Shown here in pieces: positions 46,474-57,537 of a stretch of 64,000 nucleotides of DNA. The notes beneath the pieces were generated by a model, which did no database searches, was not told the DNA's origin, and was given only the letters and a program-made list of their open reading frames with translations. Within the stretch, counting starts at the first letter, position 1. Every line of letters begins with the position of its first letter. The stretch spans positions 2,722,864 through 2,786,863 of the forward strand of contig NZ_CP047200.1 of the NCBI RefSeq assembly GCF_030408675.1, read 5' to 3'. Position numbers and translations under genes: made by a program. This stretch comes from Corynebacterium durum (GTDB taxonomy: Bacteria; Actinomycetota; Actinomycetes; Mycobacteriales; Mycobacteriaceae).

Positions 46474-47373
46474 ATGAGTGACAACGAACGGCACCAGGCC
46501 ACCGACCAGGCCACCCAACCGGCAGCACGGAAACGACGCCGCCGGTCACGTCGTCGAGCCACCAACACCCCGTCCAGCCGTTCAAGCGGGGCGCCAACAT
46601 CTCAGCCCATCACCAGCGACGCCGAAAAAAAGCGATCTGAACAGCCAAAACGCCGACGTCGCCGCCGAAATCCACAACGCAACCCTGAGGGAACGGCGGG
46701 TAAAGGCACAGCAGCAACCACGAACACCGCAGGCAAGGACGGGGGAGCACGCCGCAAGGATAACGGGGGCGTCGCAAAGCAGAACAGCAAGCGGCGTAAC
46801 AACCGCCAGCGCGACCAGCGACGGTCCCGCACCAACCAGACACGTCAGCGTTCATCAGCTCGTCCGCGCATGGAAACAAGCATCGAAACCTCCGCCGGTG
46901 GGTTGGTGGTGTCTGGGCTGGCGGAAGCAGTAATGCCAGACGGCACTGTTGATTTGGCCCGACTGTACGTTGCGCTCATCGGTCGCCTTGACCGTCGGGG
47001 GCGTCTCCTGTGGTCCATGCCGAAAGGTCATGTGGAGGCCGGTGAAGCCCACGCCTCCACGGCTGAGCGGGAAGTATGGGAAGAAACCGGCGTGTATGGC
47101 CAAGTATTCGCCGAACTTGGTGTCATTGATTATTGGTTTGTCTCGGATGGTAAGCGTATTCACAAGACCGTGCATCACCATCTGTTGCGCTTCCTAGATG
47201 GCGACCTTAACGACGAAGACCCTGAGGTCACGGAAGTAGCATGGATTCCCGTTAGCGAGCTGATCGAACGGCTCGCCTATGCTGATGAACGCAAACTGGC
47301 TCGACTGGCGCATGACATGCTGCCAGAACTGGCCCGAACAGAGAAAGCGGAGGGAAGGATCACCCCGCGGTGA
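46474..47373 (+). CDS. mutT4: NUDIX hydrolase with basic disordered N-terminus (MutT4-like)
   Basis: About 299 residues from the ATG at 46474. The first 125 residues are low-complexity and extremely basic (runs such as KRRRRSRRR and [14 protein letters not shown]), likely disordered and nucleic-acid binding. The NUDIX domain follows, with box [23 protein letters not shown]. Position between cca and the DUF6049 gene matches mycobacterial mutT4. No ribosome binding site; a TACGAT -10-like box at 46461-46466 would put the transcript start at the ATG. Confidence 0.85.
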   Translation: MSDNERHQATDQATQPAARKRRRRSRRRATNTPSSRSSGAPTSQPITSDAEKKRSEQPKRRRRRRNPQRNPEGTAGKGTAATTNTAGKDGGARRKDNGGVAKQNSKRRNNRQRDQRRSRTNQTRQRSSARPRMETSIETSAGGLVVSGLAEAVMPDGTVDLARLYVALIGRLDRRGRLLWSMPKGHVEAGEAHASTAEREVWEETGVYGQVFAELGVIDYWFVSDGKRIHKTVHHHLLRFLDGDLNDEDPEVTEVAWIPVSELIERLAYADERKLARLAHDMLPELARTEKAEGRITPR

Positions 47374-50279
47374 GCGCCATGACAACAAAGCGACGGTTTA
47401 TCACACTGTGCGCCTGCGTCACCACAGCATTCGTTGGGTTCGCGGGCCCGGCCACCATGTCCATGGTCACACCTGGTGGTATGGTTCCGCACGCGGCAGC
47501 GCTACCGTTCCCCATGACACCCGACAGCCCTGAGATAAAAACACAATGGATTAACCCGGCGGCGCGCAGCCAAGATGACGACGCCCCCGTACGCGTCCTC
47601 CTCGAATCACTTGAGCCGTCCACCATCCACGTCGGCGATACCACCCGCGCGCGTCTGCGCATCTCCAACAAAGGCTCCGAGGTGGTGCGTAACCTCAGCA
47701 TTCAGGCGCAACGCGCCAGCAAGCAAAACTCGCTTGCCGACGCCCGATCCATCCTCGCCTCGGATTCCTCCGCGTTCCAGGTGGCAGGGTTAAAGTTCAA
47801 GCTTCCGGACCAGCTGGAACCGAACCAGGAGATCATCATTGATGTGGAGCTTCCCACTGCGCCGGACCAGGACCGCTCGTTATCTATCTCCAATCCGGGG
47901 ATATACCCACTGACACTGAACGTTAACGGCGATCAGGGGCAAGGCGATGCCTATGTGGGGTCCACGCATTTCCTGCTGTCCGTACTGAATCCAGACACAC
48001 AGTCAGTGTCCGATGAGACACAGGAATCCCCGGGCATGACCATGCTGTGGCCACTGTCCGCCAAGATTGACATCATTGCTGGCGAAACCGGGGCGGCACC
48101 GGGATCGGCACACCTCATACTGAAAAACGAAAACCTTGCCGCTGAGCTTGCCCAAGGCGGCCGCCTGTACCAGCTGTTGGATGCGTACGTTCAGGCAACC
48201 ACGGAAGGTGGGGCGGCGTCGACAAGCAGTGGAGCGCCACACGCGACGTCGAATAGCGCGGCAGCGAAGCTGCGGGAAGGCTCCTGCCTGGCGCTGGACC
48301 CACAGCTGGTGGATACCGTTTCCCGCATGTCCCAGGGGTATAGCGTGGCCGATCAACGCCCCAGCCCCGTTGCCCCCAAGCTACGGCTACGCGACAGTTG
48401 GGGGTCAGAGGCGGACGACGTGCCTAGCACTCCCGGCTCCTCACCAGTGGTGGCTGGGGAGTGGCTGGCCAAACTACGAGGTGTCGCCAAGGACTCCTGC
48501 GTCGTGGCACTCCCGTGGGCGAACGTGGACATCAACGCATTAGGGCGCACCGGCAACGAATGGCTCCTACGCGAAGCCCTCAGCCAAGGCGCCTCCACTA
48601 TTGAGCAGATCGTAGGAGTTGCTCCGCTGCGCAACGTCGTGGTTCCCGCATCCGGGTATGTCACCGAGCAGACCGTCGCCGGACTCGGCGTAGCCGACTC
48701 CCCGTTAGAAGACACCACAGGCGACACTAACGGAAACACTGGTGATAGTCCCCAACAGCTGGGTACCTCTGGGAACTCCACTTCGGGTTCTTCAAACGCG
48801 ACACCAGCGAGAAAGCCGGAAGACGCCTGGGAATACGCCCAATCCCACAACCCAGGCGTCACAGAACCAACCAACCCCCATGGCGGCGAGACCGCACTGA
48901 ACGATAATTCCTTACCGAACCCTGACAACGGTTTCCATTCTTCTCAGCCGAACTCGCCGATTAGAGTACTGGTTTCTGATAACACAGTGTGGGATGTGCC
49001 GCGCGCGGGGCAGTTCGCAGCCCTCGGGCCTAACATCATGGGCGTGGGGTATCAAAGCTCACTCGCTGCGACACTGGCGGCCTTGGGAACCGACCCGGAA
49101 ACCGTGGGCTACAGCAGCCCCGCCACCCGATTTGATTTTCGCATTGACTCCGGTACGGCACGTTCCCTAAACGCGCAAGCAGCGCTACGCATGAGTGTTG
49201 ACGAAAAAGCCCACAGCACCAACAACGGTGAATCCGCAGATAATACCCCGATTCTTGTTACCCCCTCGGCGTTACTGGGCTCCGTTGACGATGCCCGCGC
49301 ACTCCTCAACACTGCAAGCGACCTGCTCAGTCACAACCTGGCGCGCCCCGTGCCCCTGACCCAAGCCATCACGCCCTCCGCCGAACAGGAGGCGGACCTT
49401 CAGCGACAAAGCGATCAGGCAGGATCCTCGGAAACATCCTCGCGGTTTGGCGCGCCTTATGACGACCCGACGGTTGCAACCGACACGGAAATCCTGCGCG
49501 TCACACAACAGGGAAACTATATTGACGATCTGACACATCTGATGGTCAACGATCCCGCCATCGCACTAACCCGATATCAATTCACCGCGCCACTGCAACG
49601 CGACCTTTTGCGCGCATTGACGCTCAGCGGGCGGCGTTCCCTAGCCACCTATGACCCAACCGTCGCAGAGACAGACTCCATCCTGAACTTGAATCGCGAG
49701 ATGCTCGTGAATCTGCGCAGGTCCGTGACGCTGTTGCCACCTGGAAACGTCTATACCCGCACCTCAGCCTCGTCGCCGCTGTTGATTGTGGCGCGCAACG
49801 GCCTGCCCCTGCCGGTGGATGCTCACATCATGTATCAGGGGCCTGAGGGTGCGGTTATTCACACCCCAGACCAGCAACGTATCCCAGCTCAGGGGTCCAT
49901 TACCACGCAGATGACGGCTGATCTGCCGAACGACCGCGAACGCACTGACCTGACGTTGTGGCTGGCCACACCATCAGGAAACGCCATCAGTGATTCGGTG
50001 GACATTGGCGTGCAAACACGAGCCGGATTCTTCGGTGTCTATGGTGTGGTGGCGCTGATAGTTGGTTTAATTTTTGCCCTGCTTTTCCGTATGCGTCGCA
50101 TGGTCAAAAAGCCCAGCACTACATCACCCGCATCCGACGCTACAAAACGCTCTATTAAAGCAGCACAGACGGATAGTAGCGTGTCGTCTGACACTACTGA
50201 TGACACCCGGAACGAACGTCGTCTGAACAACGGACACGCTGACCAAAACTCAGGTTCCCCACGGCCACCGGGGCGGTAA
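47370..50279 (+). CDS. DUF6049 envelope protein
   Basis: A 969-residue protein with an N-terminal signal segment ([20 protein letters not shown]) and one C-terminal membrane helix ([17 protein letters not shown]), then a short basic cytoplasmic tail. Between them lies a large extracellular part with an Ig-like first domain and low-complexity Ser/Asn/Gly segments near 450-540. It corresponds to the mycobacterial gene always placed between mutT4 and murJ, so a role in cell-wall assembly is plausible. The GTG at 47370 overlaps mutT4 by four bases. Confidence 0.85.
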   Translation: MSAMTTKRRFITLCACVTTAFVGFAGPATMSMVTPGGMVPHAAALPFPMTPDSPEIKTQWINPAARSQDDDAPVRVLLESLEPSTIHVGDTTRARLRISNKGSEVVRNLSIQAQRASKQNSLADARSILASDSSAFQVAGLKFKLPDQLEPNQEIIIDVELPTAPDQDRSLSISNPGIYPLTLNVNGDQGQGDAYVGSTHFLLSVLNPDTQSVSDETQESPGMTMLWPLSAKIDIIAGETGAAPGSAHLILKNENLAAELAQGGRLYQLLDAYVQATTEGGAASTSSGAPHATSNSAAAKLREGSCLALDPQLVDTVSRMSQGYSVADQRPSPVAPKLRLRDSWGSEADDVPSTPGSSPVVAGEWLAKLRGVAKDSCVVALPWANVDINALGRTGNEWLLREALSQGASTIEQIVGVAPLRNVVVPASGYVTEQTVAGLGVADSPLEDTTGDTNGNTGDSPQQLGTSGNSTSGSSNATPARKPEDAWEYAQSHNPGVTEPTNPHGGETALNDNSLPNPDNGFHSSQPNSPIRVLVSDNTVWDVPRAGQFAALGPNIMGVGYQSSLAATLAALGTDPETVGYSSPATRFDFRIDSGTARSLNAQAALRMSVDEKAHSTNNGESADNTPILVTPSALLGSVDDARALLNTASDLLSHNLARPVPLTQAITPSAEQEADLQRQSDQAGSSETSSRFGAPYDDPTVATDTEILRVTQQGNYIDDLTHLMVNDPAIALTRYQFTAPLQRDLLRALTLSGRRSLATYDPTVAETDSILNLNREMLVNLRRSVTLLPPGNVYTRTSASSPLLIVARNGLPLPVDAHIMYQGPEGAVIHTPDQQRIPAQGSITTQMTADLPNDRERTDLTLWLATPSGNAISDSVDIGVQTRAGFFGVYGVVALIVGLIFALLFRMRRMVKKPSTTSPASDATKRSIKAAQTDSSVSSDTTDDTRNERRLNNGHADQNSGSPRPPGR

Positions 50280-50376
50280 TCTGGGAGGTTTTTGGGTAAT
50301 ATCCGCTGTAAAACTTCAGTTATTCCTCATCGTAAACCTCAAGTAGACCCCTGTCCGTCCTCCAGAATGGTTCAAC

Positions 50377-53300
50377 GTGAGTCCTTCAGATCCCACTCAT
50401 TCGGCTGATCGAAACGCCCAGCAACGCATTCAATCACATCAGCAGCAACCGTCATCATCGTCATCTTCGGCGCAGACGGGTCAGCGTGGCCGTATCGTGC
50501 AGCCGACGCCCCCCGCTCCCGTCCCAGAGCCGCGGCGGCGCACCACCAGGAGTGCACGTCAGGCCAGCCGGGCGGCACAACATGGGCAGTTGGCCAACAG
50601 CCCCATCGTTGCCCCATCGGGAGGCTCGGCGGCATCACCGTCGCGTCACACTGCTGGAACAGACGCACGCGGCGTCGGCGGGGCAGAGCGGCAGCGGGCA
50701 TCCGCGCTGCGTCGCCCAGCAACGGGCGGGGCGTCTCCTCCGACGACCGTGAATAGTTCCGCCGTCAATGAGCCCGCACGTTCGGCGGGCGGTGCCGCAG
50801 AATCCGCGCGAGCAAACCGCGCTGCGGCCGCACCAACCAGAGTTTCTCCGCGTGCCGTCGTGGGAGCTGCTGGCGGAGCTCGCGGTGGAGTTGGAACAGC
50901 CACACCGCCACCGTCGCGCCCCCGTAAAGGTACGCCCGCTAGACCAGGCGGCCCCAACGGACCCCGCGGTTCCGCTGCTGAGGCTGATGAGACGCAATCG
51001 GATAGCGACGTCGTTCGCTCGACTGGGTCCATGGCCATTGCCACCCTGATCAGCCGTATCACGGGTTTCCTGCGCAACATGGCCATTGGCGCGACCATGG
51101 GTCCGGCGGTGGCGTCGGCGTTTAACGTCGCAAACACGTTACCCAACATGGTCACCGAGATTGTGCTGGGAGCGGTGCTCACCTCCCTTGTGATTCCAGT
51201 GCTGGTGCGAGCGGAAAAAGAAGACGAGGACCACGGCGCTGCGTTTATTCGTCGGTTGTTTACGCTGTCGATGACGTTGCTAATCACCGTGACCTTGGCA
51301 TCTGTGATAGGTGCCCCTTTACTGGTGAGTATGGCGCTGGACAGGGGCGGCCAAGTCAACGTTTCCCAAGCCACCGCGTTCGGATTCCTGCTGCTCCCGC
51401 AGATTCTGTTCTATGGCATGTTCTCGCTGTTCATGGCGGTGTTGAACACAAAGGCTATATTTAAGCCCGGCGCGTGGGCACCGGTGGTTAACAACGTTGT
51501 GGTGCTGGTAGTGCTGGCACTGTACTTCATTCTGCCGGGGCAACTGGACCCGAAAGAACCAGTGAACATTGCCAATCCGCATATTTTGCTGCTGGGTGTG
51601 GGTACCACGTTGGGCGTGGTGGTGCAGGCGCTGATCATGGTGCCGCCGCTGCGTCGGGCGGGCGTCGATTTGCGTCCCCTGTGGGGGATTGATGATCGCC
51701 TGAAGCAGTTCGGTGGCATGGCGCTGGCCATTATTGTTTATGTTGGTATTTCGCAGTTCGGCTTGATTATTACGAGCCGCGTCGCTTCTGCCAATGACGC
51801 TTCGGCGTGGACGATCTACCAGCAGGCGTGGCTGTTGCTGCAGATGCCCTATGGCATTATTGGCGTGACGTTGCTGACGGCCATTATGCCGAGGCTGTCT
51901 CGCAATGCTGCGGCTGGTGACGACCAAGCCGTGGTGCACGACCTGACGGTGGCAACAAAACTTACCGCGATCGCGCTGATCCCGGTGGTGTTCTTTCTTA
52001 CCGCCTTCGGTCCGAGTATCGGTATTGGCTTGTTTGCCTACCTGAACTTCGATGTTGCGTCTGCTCACATTCTTGGCCTGACACTCAGTTTCTCTGCTTT
52101 CACCTTGATCCCGTACGCGCTGGTGTTGCTGCACTTGCGTGTGTTCTATGCCCGTGAGGAGGCGTGGACTCCCACCTTCATTGTCGCGGGTATTACGGGC
52201 ACGAAGGTGCTGCTCAGCATGCTGGCTCCACTGGTGGCATCCTCGCCACAGGATGTGGTGATCCTGCTGGCTGCCGCGAATGGTTTTGGCTATGTCGCGG
52301 GTGCTGTGATTGGTACATTCCTGCTGCGCCGCACCCTTGGCGTGCTCAATGGGCGCAGTGTGGTGCACACAGCGCTGTGGGCCATCGGGGCGTCGATAGC
52401 CGGTGTTGTTGTGGCCTACGGCCTAGACATGCTGGTCATGCTGATTCTCGGCGGGCTGTTCGAGAATTTCGGCAGTGTCGGGTTCATTATTCGCACCATG
52501 CTGGCCGGCGTGGTGTTCCTGGTGGTCACGGGCGTGGTGCTGTGGCGTTCCAAGCTGGAGGAGGTGTTGGCGTTCGGCGCTGTGCTGCGCCGCATCCCGG
52601 GCTTGCGTCGTTTTGCCCCCGCAGCTGTGCCTGGTGGGGAAGAGGGCGACGAAGAAGCCATCAGCGAGACCGAGCAGCTGCTGGCCGCCAGCGATTTCAC
52701 TGCGACTCAGGTGCTTCCGCCCATGTCTGCTGGTGCGGTGCGGGGCCCCCGGTTGGTGGCTGGCGCCCCGGTCGCCGACGGCAGGTTCCGCCTCCTTGCC
52801 GATCATGGTGGCGTGCCCGGCGCGCGTTTCTGGCATGCCCAGGAACAGGCGACAGGGCGTCAGGTGGCGCTGGTGACGGTGGATACCACCACCACGGAGG
52901 AAAATGCTGAGGATATTACGGCGGCAACGCTGGAGTTGGCGCAACTAAACCATCCGGGTATTGCGCCGAATATTGAGGTGCTGAATTTCCGCACTGGCTG
53001 CATCGTTATTGCCGACTGGGTGACCGGTTCCTCCCTGGACGCGGTTGCTAAGGCTGGTGCTAACCCAGCTGCGGCGACGTTAGCACTGCGCCCGCTGGCT
53101 GAGGCTGCGGCACGTGCTCATGACCGCGCGTTGACCTTGGGTTTGGATCACCAGAGCCGCATCCGCATTACCAGCACTGGCACCGCTATTCTGGCGTTCC
53201 CAGCTGTGCTGTCCACCAGCAGTGAGGACCAGGACTTGAACGGTTTGGGTAGCGCGCTCACCATGCTTATCGACGCCCCGGCTGCGGAACTGCCCGCGGG

Positions 53301-54063
53301 GGCTCAGCCTACCGACGCGCACGAATTTGCGGATGAGCTGTACGCCTACGCCCGTGCTCATGCACAGGCGGTGGCCGAGCAGGATACGCAGCTGATCGTG
53401 CGGGTGGAGGATGTGCCCGATCCGGAACTGCAAGTTGGTGGCTTTGGTGGTGCTGGCTATTCCCGCCGCATGACTGCACTGATTGCGATTTTCTCGGTGG
53501 GCCTGGTGGTGACCACGGCGGTGATCACCGTCTTCCTGATGAGTGTGTTCAACAACAACCAGGATTCCCCGATCACACACAACGGCGCTGGAAATGGGCA
53601 GTCGATACAGCTACCTGTAACGCATGCTGAGGAGTGGGAACCCGCACCCGTTGTCGCAGGCACTGAGGACAACCCGGAGCTAGCCCCGCTGGTGATTGAC
53701 AACAATCCCACCACGGCGTGGAGTACCGATGTGTACCTCAACCAGTTTGGTTCCGTGGGGACCAAACGGGGCGTGGGCTTGTTGTTGGATCTTGAGCAGC
53801 CTTCTACGGTGTCTAAGCTGCAATTGGTGACTGACCGCCCCGGTTCCCGTGTGGCAATTTATGGGTTTAACAACCCGAATCCCACCACGTTTGATGGGGC
53901 AGTTCCGATTGGGCAGGCTGAGCTGAATCGCGGCATTACGGATGTTGAGGTTCAGAACTCAGAGAGCTTTAACAAGGTGTTGGTGTGGGTTGTTGAGATG
54001 CCGCTTCCTGAGGCGGCGACCATCAATTCCATAACTGTGTTCGGTAGCCCCGCTAGTGGTTAG
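50377..54063 (+). CDS. murJ: Lipid II flippase MurJ with C-terminal pseudokinase
   Basis: A 1228-residue fusion. The first 210 residues are low-complexity (Ser, Arg, Ala, Gly). The MurJ/MviN domain with 14 helices covers about 215-760 (ISRITGFLRNMAIGATMGPAVASAFNVANTLPNM at its start). A protein-kinase-like domain follows near 800-1010 but lacks the catalytic HRD/DFG residues, so it is a pseudokinase. A single helix near 1030 and an extracellular C-terminal beta domain end the protein. The same architecture is known for mycobacterial MviN, where the phosphorylated pseudokinase binds FhaA. GTG start. Confidence 0.93.
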   Translation: MSPSDPTHSADRNAQQRIQSHQQQPSSSSSSAQTGQRGRIVQPTPPAPVPEPRRRTTRSARQASRAAQHGQLANSPIVAPSGGSAASPSRHTAGTDARGVGGAERQRASALRRPATGGASPPTTVNSSAVNEPARSAGGAAESARANRAAAAPTRVSPRAVVGAAGGARGGVGTATPPPSRPRKGTPARPGGPNGPRGSAAEADETQSDSDVVRSTGSMAIATLISRITGFLRNMAIGATMGPAVASAFNVANTLPNMVTEIVLGAVLTSLVIPVLVRAEKEDEDHGAAFIRRLFTLSMTLLITVTLASVIGAPLLVSMALDRGGQVNVSQATAFGFLLLPQILFYGMFSLFMAVLNTKAIFKPGAWAPVVNNVVVLVVLALYFILPGQLDPKEPVNIANPHILLLGVGTTLGVVVQALIMVPPLRRAGVDLRPLWGIDDRLKQFGGMALAIIVYVGISQFGLIITSRVASANDASAWTIYQQAWLLLQMPYGIIGVTLLTAIMPRLSRNAAAGDDQAVVHDLTVATKLTAIALIPVVFFLTAFGPSIGIGLFAYLNFDVASAHILGLTLSFSAFTLIPYALVLLHLRVFYAREEAWTPTFIVAGITGTKVLLSMLAPLVASSPQDVVILLAAANGFGYVAGAVIGTFLLRRTLGVLNGRSVVHTALWAIGASIAGVVVAYGLDMLVMLILGGLFENFGSVGFIIRTMLAGVVFLVVTGVVLWRSKLEEVLAFGAVLRRIPGLRRFAPAAVPGGEEGDEEAISETEQLLAASDFTATQVLPPMSAGAVRGPRLVAGAPVADGRFRLLADHGGVPGARFWHAQEQATGRQVALVTVDTTTTEENAEDITAATLELAQLNHPGIAPNIEVLNFRTGCIVIADWVTGSSLDAVAKAGANPAAATLALRPLAEAAARAHDRALTLGLDHQSRIRITSTGTAILAFPAVLSTSSEDQDLNGLGSALTMLIDAPAAELPAGAQPTDAHEFADELYAYARAHAQAVAEQDTQLIVRVEDVPDPELQVGGFGGAGYSRRMTALIAIFSVGLVVTTAVITVFLMSVFNNNQDSPITHNGAGNGQSIQLPVTHAEEWEPAPVVAGTEDNPELAPLVIDNNPTTAWSTDVYLNQFGSVGTKRGVGLLLDLEQPSTVSKLQLVTDRPGSRVAIYGFNNPNPTTFDGAVPIGQAELNRGITDVEVQNSESFNKVLVWVVEMPLPEAATINSITVFGSPASG
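53265..53277 (+). repeat. GCTTATCGACGCC motif, copy 5 (in murJ)
   Basis: Exact copy in the pseudokinase-coding part of murJ, read as L-I-D-A. Confidence 0.7.
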
Positions 54064-54091
54064 CACATAATCTACACCTACGTCTACTAGG

Positions 54092-54124
54092 GCGGGTTCC
54101 TGTGTTGTGGGAACCCGCTTTTTA
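54092..54124 (+). terminator. Terminator after murJ
   Basis: GCGGGTTCC (54092-54100) pairs with GGAACCCGC (54110-54118), followed by five T. It separates murJ from sigM. Confidence 0.92.
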
Positions 54125-54272
54125 TGGGTTCTTTATGAGCCAGTTACCCCCTTTCGTGTGACCTTCTGGCAAAGAAACGACGAATAGGGTCACAATAGGT
54201 GACATCAGGTGTGCTGCACACCTGCACTATCGGGATTAACAACATAATCGGGAGTGGGGTTCTCGGGGGATC

Positions 54273-54842
54273 ATGGATACATGTGTGCCAGATTCATTGT
54301 CAGATGCGGAACTAGTTGAGGCGTTTCTTGGGGGTGATAGTTGCGCGTTCACGGCTCTTGTACGCCGCTACCAAACACGATTGTGGTGGGTGGCACGACG
54401 CTATACCGCCAACGATGATGATGCGCTTGACATTGTGCAGGAAGTGTTTTTCCGCGCAAGCAAAAATCTCTGCTCGTTTCGTTGGGACTGCACGCTAAGC
54501 ACCTGGCTACATCGACTGGTGATGAACTGTGGCTATGATTTCATCCACCACAGGGAGCGCTGTGAAGCCGCAATCCTGGACGATGAGCGCAACACCGCCT
54601 TCGCGGACAGGCTGCTGCGTGAAGACCCAGTGAGCAGCTACGAGACGCAACTGTTCATCGGGGACGTGTTGGGGTGTTTAAGCCCAGAACATCGGGACGC
54701 GATCATTCAGGTGGATATTGTGGGTCACAGTGTGAACAGCCTGGCGGCCTATCAGGGGGTGCGCCCGGGGACCATAAAATCCCGGCGGGCGCGGGCAAAA
54801 GAGCATCTCAGGGAACTTCTGCGACAAGAAGCACTGGTGTAG
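54273..54842 (+). CDS. sigM: ECF sigma factor SigM
   Basis: A 189-residue ECF sigma factor. Region 2 spans about 25-90 ([40 protein letters not shown]) and region 4 about 130-180 ([27 protein letters not shown] and [17 protein letters not shown]). The position before trxB-trxA is that of sigM in mycobacteria and corynebacteria, where it controls disulphide stress genes. No anti-sigma gene follows, as in C. glutamicum but unlike M. tuberculosis. Confidence 0.92.
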   Translation: MDTCVPDSLSDAELVEAFLGGDSCAFTALVRRYQTRLWWVARRYTANDDDALDIVQEVFFRASKNLCSFRWDCTLSTWLHRLVMNCGYDFIHHRERCEAAILDDERNTAFADRLLREDPVSSYETQLFIGDVLGCLSPEHRDAIIQVDIVGHSVNSLAAYQGVRPGTIKSRRARAKEHLRELLRQEALV

Positions 54843-54860
54843 CAGATCACAGTAACGTGT

Positions 54861-54888
54861 GGAATAGGGAGAGGTACCTCGGCGTTGG
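54861..54888 (+). promoter_or_regulatory. ECF (SigM/SigH)-type promoter of trxB
   Basis: GGAATA (54861-54866) and CGTTGG (54883-54888) are 16 bases apart, matching the -35 GGAAT and -10 GTT pattern of corynebacterial SigH/SigM promoters, about 75 bases before trxB. Confidence 0.7.
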
Positions 54889-54964
54889 AAAGATTCAACG
54901 GCCCCACAGTGACCTAGAATCGCTGTGGAGCAGTGCTGTTTATTCTCAAGCAGAAGGATTACCA

Positions 54965-55909
54965 ATGACAGAGGCATCCCCTGACACACCCACCATCCAT
55001 GACGTTGCCATCGTGGGTTCTGGTCCTGCTGGCTACACAGCTGCGATCTACGCGGCGCGAGCAGATCTACAACCCATTGTTTTTGAGGGGATCGAATTTG
55101 GTGGTTCACTCATGACCACTACCGAGGTGGAAAACTACCCGGGTTTTGCAGAGGGCATCATGGGGCCTGAATTGATGGAGCAGATGCGCACCCAGGCCGA
55201 ACGATTCGGCGCGGATCTGCGCATGGAGCTGGTTGATCGCCTAGAAGTGGACGGGGAGATCAAGAAGATCTTCGTAGGCGATGAGGAATTCCAGGCGCGC
55301 ACCGTTATCTTGGCCATGGGTTCGGCACCCCGTTACCTGGGGGTTCCGGGCGAACAGGAGCTGCTGGGCCACGGCGTATCATCATGCGCCACCTGCGATG
55401 GTTTTTTCTTCCGCGACCAGGATATTGCCGTGATCGGTGGCGGGGATTCCGCAATGGAAGAAGCACTGTTTCTCACGCGTTTCGCCAAGAGCGTGATGGT
55501 GGTGCACCGCCGCGAGGAGTTCCGCGCCAGCGCCATCATGCTGGAACGTGCGCGCGCAAATGAGAAGATCACCTTTGTCACTAACGCGGTGGTGGATCGT
55601 GTACTCAGCGAAGACAATAAGGTCAGCGGTCTGGAGCTGAAGGACACCGTGACGGGGGAGACCCGACAGGTGGATGTCGCCGCCATGTTCGTGGCTATCG
55701 GCGCGGATCCCCGCTCTGAACTGGTGAAAGGCCAAGTGGACACTGATGCTTCCGGCCATGTGCTGGTTGCACACCCCAGCACTAAGACAAACGTTCCTGG
55801 GGTGTTCGCTGTTGGTGACCTGGTGGATGACCACTATCAGCAGGCCATCACTGCCGCAGGCTCGGGTGCACGCGCGGCTATCGACGCCCAGCACTACCTC
55901 GTTTCTTAA
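54965..55909 (+). CDS. trxB: Thioredoxin reductase
   Basis: A 314-residue NADPH-dependent flavoenzyme that reduces thioredoxin. FAD site [16 protein letters not shown] is near residue 19, NADPH site [19 protein letters not shown] near 155, and the redox pair is Cys141-A-T-Cys144. The start at 54965 has AGAAGGA upstream; a longer frame into sigM is not supported. Followed by trxA after 39 bases. Confidence 0.97.
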   Translation: MTEASPDTPTIHDVAIVGSGPAGYTAAIYAARADLQPIVFEGIEFGGSLMTTTEVENYPGFAEGIMGPELMEQMRTQAERFGADLRMELVDRLEVDGEIKKIFVGDEEFQARTVILAMGSAPRYLGVPGEQELLGHGVSSCATCDGFFFRDQDIAVIGGGDSAMEEALFLTRFAKSVMVVHRREEFRASAIMLERARANEKITFVTNAVVDRVLSEDNKVSGLELKDTVTGETRQVDVAAMFVAIGADPRSELVKGQVDTDASGHVLVAHPSTKTNVPGVFAVGDLVDDHYQQAITAAGSGARAAIDAQHYLVS

Positions 55910-55948
55910 ACTTACTCATCAATTTATTCACTCCTCAAAAGGAAAATC

Positions 55949-56272
55949 ATGTCTCAGGTTGTTACCATCACTGCAGAGAACTTTCGTTCTACCGTTGTCG
56001 ATTCTGCTACCCCCGTTTTGGTCGATTTTTGGGCTGAATGGTGCGGTCCGTGCAAAAAACTTGCCCCCGAAATTGAAAAAGTTGCGGAAGAGATGGGAGA
56101 TTCCGTCGTTGTGGGTAAAGTTGACATGGACGCAGAGCGTACACTGGGTGCGATGTTCCAGATCTTGTCAATCCCAACCGTCATTATTTTCAATAAGGGC
56201 GAGAAGGTCTTTGAACTAAACGGTGTGAACACCGCAGAGACTTACATGGCTAAACTGGAATCCCTCACCTAG
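55949..56272 (+). CDS. trxA: Thioredoxin
   Basis: A 107-residue thioredoxin with active site W31-C32-G-P-C35 and the cis-proline segment SIPTVIIF. AAAAGGAAA stands before the start. It is the substrate of TrxB and forms a unit with it, probably under SigM; the mycobacterial counterpart is called trxC. Confidence 0.96.
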   Translation: MSQVVTITAENFRSTVVDSATPVLVDFWAEWCGPCKKLAPEIEKVAEEMGDSVVVGKVDMDAERTLGAMFQILSIPTVIIFNKGEKVFELNGVNTAETYMAKLESLT

Positions 56273-56355
56273 TTGGTAGTCTGGCTACTACCATCTGTAC
56301 TGTACGCGTCGTGATAGCAGCGTTGCTGATATAGATTTGTGGAGGATTGAAAACC

Positions 56356-57537
56356 GTGTCAGATGTCTTGCGGGTTGGCGATCGGAGCCCTCGTGTGGCG
56401 GAAGTCCGCGCAACCCTGGCTCGACTTGGGCTGTTGCCCAGCTTTGATGGCTACGTCATCGATAAAGAGGCACAGCAGTTCGAAGAAAAAGACACATTCT
56501 TCGACGCTGCCCTCGCAGAGGCACTTCAAGGTTTTCAACAAAGCCGCGGTTTCGTCCCCAACGGCGAGATCAGCGAAGCGACGCTGAAAATTTTGCGCGA
56601 AGCCTCCTACACCCTAGGTATGCGGGTGTTGTATTTCCAGCCGGCGAATGTGATGGTGGGGGATGACGTTGGCCAGCTGCAACAGCAGCTTCACGACCTC
56701 GGATTCTACGCTGACCGTATTGATGGGCATTTCGGCCCCGCCACCCACGCTGGCGTGGTCAATTACCAGGAAAACTCTGGCCTGCAGCCTGATGGCATTT
56801 GTGGTCCAGAAACCGTACGCGCACTGAGTTACCTTGGCCTACGCATCACCGGCGGCTCGCCGCATGCGATTCGCGAGAGGGAGCAGGTACGGCAGGCTGG
56901 CCCGCAACTAGCTGGAAAACGCGTGGTCATTGACCCCGCCTTGGGCGGTAACGATCAAGGCCAGATCGTTAAAGGTCTGTTTGGCAACATCACCGAGGAG
57001 GAGATTCTGTGGGATCTTGCCTCCCGTATTGAGGGCCGCATGATTGCCGCGGGTATGGAGACCATCGTCTCCCGCCCGCGCCAAGACAACCCAAGTCAGA
57101 AGGAACGCGCGGGCATTGCCAACGCATTTGGCGCGGATTTGATGCTGTGCCTCCAGTGCGACCGCTATCAGAACGAGAAAGCCTCCGGCGTGGCCACGTT
57201 CTATTTCGGTTCGGAGCAGGGGAGTAGCTCGCTGACTGGGGAGGCGCTGAGTGGCTTTATCCAACGCGAGATTGTCGCCCGCACCGACCTGCAAAACTGC
57301 GGCAACCATGGTCGCACGTGGGAAATGCTGCGACTGACCTCTATGCCCACCGTCGAGGTGGTCACGGGCTACCTGACTAACCCCCACGACGTTGCCATCC
57401 TTACCGACCCTTCCGAGCGTGACACCATCGCAGAGGCCATTGTGGTGGCCGTGAAGCGCCTGTATCTGCTCGACCAGGACACCCAGCCCACCGGCACCTA
57501 TAAGTTCTCTGAGTTGCTTAGGTCTGAACTGCTGTAA
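56356..57537 (+). CDS. cwlM: CwlM-type peptidoglycan regulator (amidase_3 fold)
   Basis: A 393-residue protein with two N-terminal peptidoglycan-binding-1 repeats (about 5-75 and 88-160; GDDVGQLQQQLHDLGFYADR) and an amidase_3 domain (about 190-370). It lacks an obvious signal peptide, which fits mycobacterial CwlM, a cytoplasmic or membrane-linked regulator of MurA that is activated by phosphorylation near its C-terminus; the tail TGTYKFSELLRSE resembles that region. The GTG at 56356 has GGAGGA nine bases upstream; a TTG at 56347 is too close to it. The 3' end overlaps the convergent GNAT gene by 20 bases. Confidence 0.88.
   Translation: MSDVLRVGDRSPRVAEVRATLARLGLLPSFDGYVIDKEAQQFEEKDTFFDAALAEALQGFQQSRGFVPNGEISEATLKILREASYTLGMRVLYFQPANVMVGDDVGQLQQQLHDLGFYADRIDGHFGPATHAGVVNYQENSGLQPDGICGPETVRALSYLGLRITGGSPHAIREREQVRQAGPQLAGKRVVIDPALGGNDQGQIVKGLFGNITEEEILWDLASRIEGRMIAAGMETIVSRPRQDNPSQKERAGIANAFGADLMLCLQCDRYQNEKASGVATFYFGSEQGSSSLTGEALSGFIQREIVARTDLQNCGNHGRTWEMLRLTSMPTVEVVTGYLTNPHDVAILTDPSERDTIAEAIVVAVKRLYLLDQDTQPTGTYKFSELLRSELL

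Noticed and set aside
51319..52368. A 349-codon minus-strand frame inside murJ
   Set aside because: The His/Gln/Arg-rich product is the usual antisense artefact of helical membrane-protein genes.
52164..52910. A 248-codon plus-strand frame inside murJ
   Set aside because: It overlaps conserved MurJ and pseudokinase coding sequence and encodes a Cys/Arg/Gly-rich product typical of a frame shadow.
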